Shown one piece after another: positions 1-9,642 of a stretch of DNA of 64,000 bases; positions within the stretch are counted from its first letter, which is position 1; each line of letters starts with the position of its first letter. The stretch comes from Glandiceps talaboti (taxonomy: Eukaryota > Hemichordata > Enteropneusta > Spengelidae). The position numbers and the translations under genes were made by a program. Location: assembly GCF_964340395.1 (NCBI RefSeq), contig NC_135565.1:23242929-23306928 (forward strand), given 5' to 3'. Below the pieces are notes generated by a model. It ran no database searches. It had not been told where the DNA came from and saw only the letters and a list, made by a program, of their open reading frames with translations.

Positions 1-619
1 GCAAATTAAATCATTTCTGGTATTGTTTGTAGCCTAGGTTGATAATGGGTAAACACAGTATATTATGTACTTTCATCATATTAAGGTTTTGTACATCATT
101 TAGACTTACTCAAACTCTCCAGGCTTTTTTCATTTTTATTTGAATGAAATATCTTTTTACATACATGTTCTTTTCTAAATCTGTAAACTACTGACCTGAG
201 TGAATGATTACCAAATGGTGGTTAAAGGTCTATAGCTACTAATAACTCCAGGGGACAATTTAAAAGGTGAGGTTATTTTCCTTTATAAAACTAAATGAAC
301 ATCAAAGTCAAAACATTTACTAACAAATAAATCTCTCAAATTACTGGTACCAGTCTAACCAAGTTCCTGAAATAACCCAACCTTTTGAACGTATGCAACA
401 TAGGATACATTCCAATCAATTGCAAAGCATTTAATTTGTACAATATGAGTAATCCACTTGTAATCTGATGATGAAATCAAATGAAGTTCTCCGATTTAGT
501 AATGTACTCGTAGTACAGAACATGCAGACACCATTGTGTTAGTATGAAATGTTCATAACATGCATGCTAGATCAAACTGTACAGGGAAACAATGAACACT
601 ATATATTGATTATGATAAC

Positions 620-838
620 ACATTTCTGTTTGGCAAAAAACAAACTTTATTCAAAGTTACATTTCATTCAAAATAATGACAAGTTTAATGTAAATATTTA
701 CAATGAATGGAGTCATTTCTTAGTAAAAGTCGATCCATGTCAAGCACCAATCTCGATAAAGAGTAGACATAATAATATACAATAAAACAACATTGCAAAA
801 CTGTAATGCTCTCTCTCTCTCTCTCTCTCTCGCTCTCG

Positions 839-892
<54 letters not shown>

Positions 893-1379
893 TTTGTGCA
901 TACATTGATACAAATTTTAAACTGACTCATTGTGGGCAATAGCTTTAGTATCAAAGGACGACAACGTATTTATCTCAACTTCCTACTACATGTACAATGA
1001 ATTTGACTAGGAATAGTTTCAGTGATCAACACCTAAAACGTTATGAGCTGTCCTTCCTAGTTAGATCTTCACTTATTGTTCATGGTGGTATATAAGTTAT
1101 AGTAATGTTATAAATTGACAGACTTTAAGACTGTGGTAAAATATTTCACTTCCATTTGCTTCTAGGCAAGAAAAACTAAAATGCTACGTAGGTGAAAGCA
1201 ATCAAAGTTAAAGTATGCCAGGATCAAAGGTGAGATATGTTTCTCAGTGTTATATGCAAATATATGTGAATACAGATTCAACGATGATTTAACTTATATT
1301 TCCTGAAATGTCTGTGGCCCTGCTGAGTACTTGTTGGTGATTTTACTATTTAGTTAGATACATTGTGTTAGCTTATAAC
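620..1379 (-). other. Probable 3' UTR of the UBC12-like gene
   Basis: No coding signal continues past the TAA at 1380-1382. On the minus strand an AATAAA lies at 651-646, so cleavage around 620-635 is expected. The stretch includes the CT/GA microsatellite. From 1 to about 620 I see no gene, only AT-rich sequence. Confidence 0.5.
808..889. repeat. (CT)n / (GA)n microsatellite
   Basis: About 80 bp of nearly pure CT dinucleotides with a few interruptions. Long open frames of Arg-Glu across it are artefacts of the repeat. Confidence 0.97.
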
Positions 1380-2520
1380 TTAATTCTTGGACTTGAACAG
1401 ATGAGTGAAAATGGAGAACCGGCTCCTGAATCTGTGCCGTCTGAGATGACTGCAACAATTGTTGTTACCATGGTGATCACGTTTTTGTACTGCATCTGTA
1501 GTGATTTGGAGATTTTGTATGACATCAAGGTTACCATCTTGTTCTCCAGACGACTTTGTATCATTTGCTGCATTACGAGTCAGTGACATAATTCTTACGT
1601 CATCATCAGGTGACCTGACGACTTCTGGTTTTTGGGATTTACACTCGTCAGTCACCAGATTCTCACAGCAATTGATTTTGCCGCACTGTCCACGATTCTG
1701 CTCGAAGAGAAACCCGTCAACCACGCCACCTTTTAGTGATTTCTCGACATTTGCTTTGAATTTCTCCTCTGATATCGCTGCTGTAAACATTGCTGACAAT
1801 GGGTCATCCAAGTTGGGGTAGTAAAACAAATATAGTAATGCCTGTACAATACATTCCAAGTCTAAATTAGAATCCCAGTCAGTTAGAATGTTCAAACAAA
1901 CGTTGTCATACAGATTTTCATCATACGCATCAATATTTGGATGGTAAATCGCAGTTTCACATGAAACTACTGGTGCTACATGTGGATATCTGTCTTCAAG
2001 TTCAATCTGTTGGAAGAAAACAGTAACAATGTGGAAAACAAGGAAAAAGAAATAAATTAATGTACTTCGTCCAGAGAAACAAATGAATATGTAGATAAAA
2101 TATAATTATCAAATTGAAATATTTATAACTATATCTACAAAATTATTTAGAAATAACAACATAATATAAGTAATGGCTATTTTTAAAATGGTGAGTTCAG
2201 TTCATTCATCATTTCTAGGAACTTCAATGTTTGGGTCTCCCCATAAACATGATGATGATAGTCGATCTATACGTTACGACTTTTCCATCCCGACTTCCTC
2301 TAACCTTTTAAAATCTACGCCTATTTCTAAAGTAAAAGTATGCAACAAATACCTTAAAAATAAATTCTCCGCCCTCGTAAAGTCCACCATTCGGACTGAT
2401 CATTATGGTGATTTCGTCCATCGAGTCCGTAAAATCCGTCACTTTCGCCTGGCCATCGCTAAAACTTCCGATATGTTTCATAAGACGGTGGAACTGCCGC
2501 GTAAGGTTTTTACGATTCAT
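1380..2520 (-). CDS. Divergent UBC12/UBE2M-like E2 conjugating enzyme, two exons
   Basis: The coding exons are 2520-2353 and 2006-1380, joined in phase 0 (donor AAG|GTATTT, acceptor CCAACAG|ATT), giving about 264 residues. Residues 1-159 form a ubiquitin-conjugating (UBC) fold. GGLYEGGEFIFK followed by YPHVAP matches the strands before the active site, then come HPNID, the catalytic Cys in NVCLNIL (about residue 93), the YPNLDDPLS segment and a final SLKGG helix. This order and wording are closest to UBE2M, the NEDD8 E2. Differences from UBE2M are the lack of its N-terminal UBA3-docking extension, about five extra residues between HPNID and the catalytic Cys, and a tail of about 105 residues that is polar, Cys- and Arg-rich and matches nothing I know. 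It may charge NEDD8 or ubiquitin; the modifier is inferred only. The start is the first ATG of exon 1. The gene is divergent from TAF11. Confidence 0.85.
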
Positions 2521-2948
2521 TGCAAGACTGGTCTGTGATATGGTGTACTGTTAACTCGTACGTTTATCAAAGAATGTGTGGTGTTTCAAATTATCACGCA
2601 ATATATATACCGCCTACGTACAAAGTGGCACGACTATACAGAACAAAGGCGGTCTCATTTTATGGTAATCGCTATAAATAGATTGCATGCATGACTCACA
2701 TGTAATAATAGCGATTACGTCACGGGTCACCCTATCAGGTCATCTTTAGTCGAAATTTCCCATTATTCAAGATTGGCATGACTAAATATAACTTGATTCG
2801 ATTCCTGGCAAATAAATGATAATATTACGTGTAAAATACTAAGTATACAATATTTGAAACTTTACAAGAAAATTAAAAACAAATTAAGTGACCTTTGACC
2901 CCGTCAGAGGTAACTGTTACAAACAATCATACAAGCTGTCTGTGTGTC
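2521..2948. promoter_or_regulatory. Left half of the presumed UBC12-like/TAF11 bidirectional promoter
   Basis: This lies between the E2 start codon and the transposon's left target duplication. It contains a CRE-like TTACGTCACG near 2715 and AT-rich TATA-like stretches. The matching right half is 9561-9642, before the TAF11 ATG. Joined, the two starts would be about 0.5 kb apart. Promoter function is inferred from this layout. Confidence 0.5.
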
Positions 2949-2957
2949 GCAGTGCCT
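2949..2957 (+). repeat. 9-bp target-site duplication, left copy
   Basis: GCAGTGCCT, repeated exactly and in the same orientation at 9552-9560 just beyond the right arm. Confidence 0.85.
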
Positions 2958-3465
2958 ACGAGTATAAAATTGGCGTCAGATTCAGATTCAGATTCAGCTA
3001 GCGTCATATTGAGCGTCAGATTCAGCGTCAGATAGCGTCAGCTGGCGTCAGATCCGAAGACACCCGACGGACTCAATCAAACCTGAATTAATACCGTTGA
3101 GACGACAGGGGAAGATTCCACTCCACAAGCTTTTGATCGAAGTTGGGATGTCTCTGCTTTTACAATTTTTATTTGTGAAAAACACGTGAAATAGAGTTGA
3201 AATACTTATCACCGAGACATTGATAGCCCCAAGTTCGTCCACTGTATGTTCGTTGGTTGATACGTTTTGCCAATAATTTACACGGCGTCAGTAAATGTGT
3301 CAGTAAAAATTAAGTTTACGTACGTAATATGTTGCCATACTTATGTTTTATGTACATTTGAATGACTCTGAGATCTAGCTAGACATGTACCAGAGTTTGG
3401 TGTTACTGGTAAAACTTTAGGAGGCCTCCAGCTAGATCTAGACGCATTGGTAAGTGTTACATTGT
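2958..3465 (+). repeat. Left terminal inverted repeat of the transposon
   Basis: Near its outer end it carries repeated GCGTCAGAT and GATTCAG motifs, of the kind that serve as transposase-binding subterminal repeats. The outer 300 bp are almost identical to the right arm; the inner 150 bp differ by several substitutions and small indels. A 10-bp extra piece (around 3040) is present only here. Confidence 0.93.
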
Positions 3466-3563
3466 ATGCTGCGTTTGGAATACTGTACACATGTAATAAC
3501 ATGGACGTAAAGTCCAACTAAAGGAAGTAAAGTACAACTATACATATACACATACAACATTTG

Positions 3564-3592
3564 TACATACATACATACATACATACATACAT
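3564..3592. repeat. (CATA)n microsatellite
   Basis: A short tetranucleotide run inside the transposon. Confidence 0.9.
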
Positions 3593-4228
3593 GTCTGTCA
3601 TCAGGTAAGGTTTAAAATCTGATTATAGCTTTGCTGCTTGTTCAAACTCAAACCAAATGTTGGCTTAGTTGCATGCCCCACCGACCCCCTCTTTACATAA
3701 TAATTTATAGCATGTAGGGTATGTCTAGATTGTACACCTGAATTCGCCTGACTTGACACGAAGAGTTCTTCATAATTATTTATTCACCACCATATTAGGC
3801 CCTAGATTACCATTTTGTCAAGTTCTGAAGATATATAACTTTCTCGAATTGACAAAGGGCAAAAAATTGATCTCTGTTTATTAAACGCATGGTTTTTGGT
3901 CATTCCACAGGTGTGTGGGTTCAGTGGGGATAAATTAAATAATCCAACATGAACAAAAGTATGTTTTTGAACTTTATCCTGAGCGGACAGCTAATCACAA
4001 TTCAGAAGAAAAGTAACTTTAGCAAACCATTCTTCTGTTTAATCTTTCCCTCATTCCAATAACAATCATTTAGAAAGGCCAGTAAATCAAAGCAGCAAAG
4101 TGTAAGAGATTAATTAACTTGTTGTAAAAGTTAATTTTGGGACATCAAGGCTGAATATCAATTCCTCCTCAGACTGTTTAATGGATGGAATAAAAATTTT
4201 GAGTAACCAGAAAGACATCAACAGATCT

Positions 4229-4395
4229 CAGTGATAAGGCATAGACAGACACACACACAAATAGATATACACACATGCAGGCACATACATATAATATACA
4301 TGCATGCATGCATGCATGCATACACACACACACACACACACACACATACATACATACATACATACACATACACACACACATACATGCATATATGG
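4229..4395. repeat. CA / CATG / CATA compound microsatellite
   Basis: Alternating blocks of CA, CATG and CATA units inside the transposon. Cys-Met-Tyr-Val open frames here are repeat artefacts. Confidence 0.95.
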
Positions 4396-4675
4396 TGCAT
4401 GTATTCATACAGAGAGTCAATCAATCAAACAAGCAGCCAAAATTATACAGATGAAAATTAAATGTAATGTTCTTTGCTAGCTTTAACAGATTGTAACTTT
4501 CTCTTTCCTTTTGTGTTACAGTGATGTCAACTTCAACACTAGGCTGGTGTTAATAAAGTGGTGAAATTATGAAGTGAAATCAAGATTAAATAATATTGAA
4601 TTTGATTTATTTCCATGTCTGAACATTGGACATAAAATGTACAATGCATCAAGCGCACTACAGTACATTGAAGAT

Positions 4676-6095
4676 AGTACAGTACAGTACAGTACAGTAC
4701 AGTATAGTATAGTATCGGTATAGAGTATAGTATAGTATAGTATCGGTATAGAGTATAGTATAGTATAGTATAGTATAGTCTAGTAAAGTACAGTACAGTA
4801 CAGTATAGTATAGTTAGTATAGTATAGTATAGTATAGTATAGTATAGTATAGTATAGTATAGTATAGTACAGTACTTTACAATACAGTACAGTATAGTAT
4901 AGTATAGTATAGTATAGTATAGTATAGTATAGTATAGTATAGTATAGTATAGTATAGTATAGTATAGTACAGTACTTTACAATACAGTACAGTATAGTAT
5001 AGTATAGTATAGTATAGTATAGTACAGTATAGTATAGTACAGTACTTTACAATACAGTACAGTATAGTATAGTATAGTATAGTATAGTATAGTACAGTAT
5101 TGTATTGTATTATATAGTATAGTATAGTATAGTATAGTACAGTACAGTATAGTATAGTTAATAGTATAGTACAGTATAGTATAGTATAGTATAGTATAGT
5201 ACAGTATAGTATAGTATAGTACAGTATAGTATAGTATAGTACAGTTCTTTACAGTACAGTACAGTACAGTATAGTACAGTATAGTGTAGTACAATACAGT
5301 ACAGTACAGTACAGTACAGTACAGTACAGTATAGTATAGTATACTAGTTAGTATAGTATAGTATAGTATAGTGTTGTACAGTACAGTATAGTATAGTTAG
5401 TACAGTATAGTATAGTTAGTATAGTATAGTATAGTACAGTATAGTATAGTATAGTATAGTATAGTATAGTATAGTATAGTATAGTATAGTATAGTACAGT
5501 ACTTTACAATACAGTACAGTATAGTATAGTATAGTATAGTATAGTATAGTACAGTATAGTATAGTACAGTACTTTACAATACAGTACAGTATAGTATAGT
5601 ATAGTATAGTATAGTATAGTACAGTATTGTATTGTATTATATAGTATAGTATAGTATAGTACAGTACAGTATAGTATAGTTAATAGTATAGTACAGTATA
5701 GTATAGTATAGTATAGTATAGTACAGTATAGTATAGTATAGTACAGTATAGTATAGTATAGTACAGTTCTTTACAGTACAGTACAGTACAGTATAGTACA
5801 GTATAGTGTAGTACAATACAGTACAGTACAGTACAGTACAGTACAGTATAGTATACTAGTTAGTATAGTATAGTATAGTATAGTGTTGTACAGTACAGTA
5901 TAGTACAGTACAGTACTTTACATTTACAGTACAGTATAGTATAGTACAGTGCAGTACAGTAGAGTATTGCATAGTATAGTACAGTACAGTACAGTACAGT
6001 ATAGTATAGTATACTAGTTAGTATAGTATAGTATAGTATAGTATACTAGTTAGTACAGTACAGTATAGTATAGTATAGTATAGTGCAGTGCAGTG
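4676..6095. repeat. 1.4-kb AGTAT/AGTAC pentanucleotide satellite
   Basis: Almost pure five-base units, AGTAT alternating with AGTAC. Rare landmark strings (TATTGTATTGTATTATA near 5097 and 5624; ACAGTTCTTT at 5241 and 5763) recur about 525 bp apart, so a block of that size has itself been duplicated. Confidence 0.97.
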
Positions 6096-6705
6096 CCCTC
6101 ATGTGAGAGGGGCTGACTGATGTGTTAGTGTAGAGTCCCATCATGGCATACCTTCCAGCCTAGAATAAATAAAGTTGCATATTTATATTAATGTATGGTT
6201 AACTATGTGCCACAGTGTGGTGATGTTATTAAAGTTTATTTGGCCAGTCAGCAACTTTAGGTTGACCAGTCACACTTGTTTACTTGTTGTGATAATTAGA
6301 GACATTATTACTCGCATACAATTTAAGGTATATTGTAAATTAGCATGATATGTTACAACCGATGACTGACTGTACATAAACAACTTTTGTGAATTTGCAT
6401 AACATATGAAGGACACCTGGTGGCAAGTACAATCATCCAATAATATGGAGTATAGTTGTTTACATGTAACACTAGTATAAATGGACAATATTTGAAAGTT
6501 ATGGGTGCTGATCCACAGAATTTGATGTGTGATAAAAGTACATTTCTGTAGTACTGTATGCTGTTGGATTCTTATACAATGTATGAGGAAGTTCTGAACT
6601 CTGTTACTGCTTGGAAACTCAACACTTTGCTGGGACTGTGAATACTACATTGCTTTGAACATAACTTGGCATTCATGAACAATGACAATCTTATCCATGA
6701 GTTGT

Positions 6706-6748
6706 GCATGTATGTATGTATGTATGTATGTATGTATGTATGTATGTA

Positions 6749-6814
<66 letters not shown>
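6706..6814. repeat. (ATGT)n(GT)n compound microsatellite
   Basis: About 45 bp of ATGT followed by about 60 bp of GT, within the transposon. Confidence 0.97.
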
Positions 6815-6817
<3 letters not shown>

Positions 6818-7789
6818 TGCAGTGCCAACAGTGTGTCCCAAGTCTGTGCTTTGATACAACACAAATGAGACTTTACAATAAACATTACCAGTAGTTTTAT
6901 TTTCCATAACCAGCCATCAGTAATTTTATAGGTTTAAGCATAGTTTTTTCATACAGGCAGATTTGCTGTACAAGTGTTGTATTTTGTTATTTAGAGATAA
7001 ATGAGACAAAGTAAAACCTTTGACGTGTGTGTGAGTTCTTTCTTATTTCTCCAGTAGTTGTGTCCCTCCTCCATCTGGTACTTAGAAAAACTTGGCTTTC
7101 ATGACAATATGGTAATATAGTACCATGCATACAGCACAGTAAATTATAGCACAGAACAGTGTAGTGTAGTATATTGTAAAGTACAGTGCATGTTCCAGAA
7201 AATATTAAACATGAGGTTTCTGAGCCTTGGCTTCCACATTTCTAATTAGTGATGTTGGGGAGAGCAATGATGTTATTCCGTTCAGTAATTGCATTGTGGG
7301 AATTTATTGGTATTTGAGATATAAACAAGTAGAGAAGAAATAAACACAAACATGCACAATGCAAAAAAAGTACTTTCATTCTCTCCATTGAGATGTTGAA
7401 TGGGCATGTCAGACTGGTTTATTTGTAAGTCTGATAGGTACTCAGCTGGTAGAAATATATTCAATTATCAGCATAAAACAATACACAATCCTTTGTAAAG
7501 ATTGTCTCTTCTAAAATAGATTCCATCTTGTAACTTCGACAAGGCAGAACTGTGTGTTGGTTCCTCTTTTTAGCTCCCGTGTGGGAGCTGATGTCATGGT
7601 GCTGTGTGTCTGCAGAATTCCACTGCAGAATTTCCACTGATGTCTCAAAAAGCACTGAAGCAAATGTTCTGCAACTTACTATGTGGCATTGTCTGGCAGT
7701 AACTTGGCGCTGATTAGGTTTTGGTGGGAGTGGATTCAAAAAGTAATACTAATTTGCATAATGATTTATGCATAATTATGATAAATGGG

Positions 7790-8150
7790 GCTATACATGG
7801 AGAAGAAATTAAATGAAACTTGCTACATCTACAGATCATACAAAGATATAAAAGAGTTGTCAAGTTAATTAAGGGCTAATTTGCATAATAAATGCATGTT
7901 TGTAACTCCGGTTATGCATCTAGAAGGGCTTTATTAAATTTGATGAAACTTGCCGCAGATATTGATCATACAGAGATATGATAGTTCTTAATGAAATTTA
8001 GTGCTGTCAATTTGGATACTTAACGAATGTTGTCAGTTAGGGCCTAAACCGAGATTACACCAAATTTGATTAAACTTGCTAAATATATTGACCAAGCAAA
8101 TATTTGATGTTATTGAGTCAATCAATTGCTAATTTGAAGTTTATGAACTT
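7790..8150. repeat. Three diverged copies of a ~130-bp unit
   Basis: The phrase 'aaatttgatgaaacttgc' followed by 'attgatcatacagagata' recurs in altered form near 7810, 7937 and 8070. Together with the rest of 6815-9068 I see no gene here. Confidence 0.6.
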
Positions 8151-9068
8151 TTGGAACATGGGATATATTTCTCTGAATGGTAGCATGTTTAGTTTATTGT
8201 TGGTTGATATGTGTTGTGTTATTGATCAGTACAGAACAAGGGGCAGCAAGACTACATCTTTCACCAATTCCTACCCCAGTTGATGACATTTTCCTCTAGG
8301 ACATCCTGAATACCGTAACAATTATATACTTCCATCTTGGCTTCTAAGGCATAGATAATTCAGTAGAAGCATTCAAAACTTATTTCAAAGCAATGATGCT
8401 CACATCTTTGTTAAATAATTGACCCAGGGAGCACAATTTTAAGTGGAAAAACAATGTTTGATGAATGTTTGATTTTATAATAATGCACTGCCTCTACCCA
8501 CACAGTGTTAAATTCAATGAATTAATTCTTTCGATGGTAAATGAAAAATTAAAGTTAATGTTGTGATTATTAAGCCTTATATGTACCAACTTCATGGGGA
8601 TAGGTAAATAATGCAATAAAGCACATCAATTCATACAAACTGTATATACCTATAACTGTATTTGATACTTATTAGAAAATGTAACGAACATCACAATGAT
8701 AATAGCATTCTCTGTATCTTGTAATTATACATCCTTTTACATCCAATTACGATCCATCATAGGGTGACAGACATTACTAACTAACTCAGATTAATATCAT
8801 CTTGACTGCACTGATCTATCAGCCCAATGCTGTTGTTTTCTTGATATATAGCCAATGTACTACAGGTTATATATTTTTCAACGTGTGATTTAAATGTGTT
8901 AATCTTCAGGCTACTTCAAAATGGACATAAATAATAATCTTATGACACATTACACACATACATACACAAAGTGAAAGGTAGACACAGTTTCATGAACAAT
9001 ACTCTCAACAAAAAATCTTTATTCATTAAATACCTAAAATAGGTTAATACATCCATGGTTACAATGAC

Positions 9069-9551
9069 ACAATGTAAGACTTACCAATTGCGTCTAGATC
9101 TGGAGGCCTTCTAAGTGTTATCAGTCACACCAAACTCTGGTACATGTCTAGCTAGATCTCAGAGGCTTTCAAATGTGCATAAAAACATAAGTATGGCAAC
9201 ATATTACGCACGTAAATTAATTTTTTACTGACGTCGTGTAAATTATTGGCAAAACGTATCAACCAACGAACATACAGTGGACGAACTTGGGGCTATCAAT
9301 GTCTCGGTGACAAGTATTTCAACTCTATTTCACGTGTTTTTCACAAATAAAAATTGTAAAAGCAGAGACATCCCAACTTCGATCAAAAGCTTGTGGAGTG
9401 GAATCTTCCCCTGTCGTCTCAACGGTATTAATTCAGGTTTGATTGAGTCCGTCGGGTGTCTTCGGATCTGACGCTATCTGACGCTGAATCTGACGCTCAA
9501 TATGACGCTAGCTGAATCTGAATCTGAATCTGACGCCAACTTTATACTCGT
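9069..9551 (-). repeat. Right terminal inverted repeat of the transposon
   Basis: Reverse complement of 2958-3465, slightly shorter. In the stretch of about 200 bp at 9277-9471 I see one base difference from the left arm. Confidence 0.93.
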
Positions 9552-9560
9552 GCAGTGCCT
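9552..9560 (+). repeat. 9-bp target-site duplication, right copy
   Basis: GCAGTGCCT, identical to 2949-2957. Confidence 0.85.
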
Positions 9561-9642
9561 TGTTTTGATCTACAGAATTACATGAATTAGAAGTCGCTTG
9601 ATTTTCGATATACAGCAGGAAGTTTGCAGTATTAACCCAGAT
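9561..9642 (+). promoter_or_regulatory. TAF11 5' leader / right half of the split bidirectional promoter
   Basis: The 82 bp between the transposon's target duplication and the TAF11 ATG. It contains a TCTACAG that could act as an acceptor for an upstream leader exon. The core promoter must lie in or beyond the transposon arm, unless the insertion allele is silent. Confidence 0.4.

Larger units (their letters stand above)
2958..9551. mobile_element. 6.6-kb DNA transposon with long terminal inverted repeats, Mutator-like (non-autonomous)
   Basis: The left arm (2958-3465) and the right arm (9069-9551) are inverted copies of each other. Both outer ends read ACGAGTATAAA inward. GCAGTGCCT occurs in direct orientation immediately outside each end (2949-2957 and 9552-9560), a perfect 9-bp target-site duplication. 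A 9-bp duplication with arms of several hundred bp fits the Mutator (MULE) or foldback type best; Merlin and other 8-9 bp groups are less likely because their arms are short. The interior has no open frame long enough for a transposase and is mostly satellite and diverged repeats, so it looks non-autonomous. The right end is 92 bp upstream of the TAF11 start codon. Confidence 0.85.

Noticed and set aside
685-954. Arg-Glu-rich open frame on the minus strand
   Set aside because: It is the translation of a CT/GA microsatellite.
4977-5294. Tyr-Cys-Thr-rich 105-codon open frame
   Set aside because: Produced by the AGTAT satellite, whose unit rarely yields stops in this frame.
2958-9551. Polinton/Maverick-type element
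   Set aside because: Those are usually 15-20 kb, make 6-bp duplications and encode integrase and polymerase; none is seen.
2949-9560. Segmental inverted duplication of a promoter rather than a transposon
   Set aside because: The exact 9-bp direct repeat just outside matching inverted ends, and the repeated subterminal motifs, are better explained by transposition.
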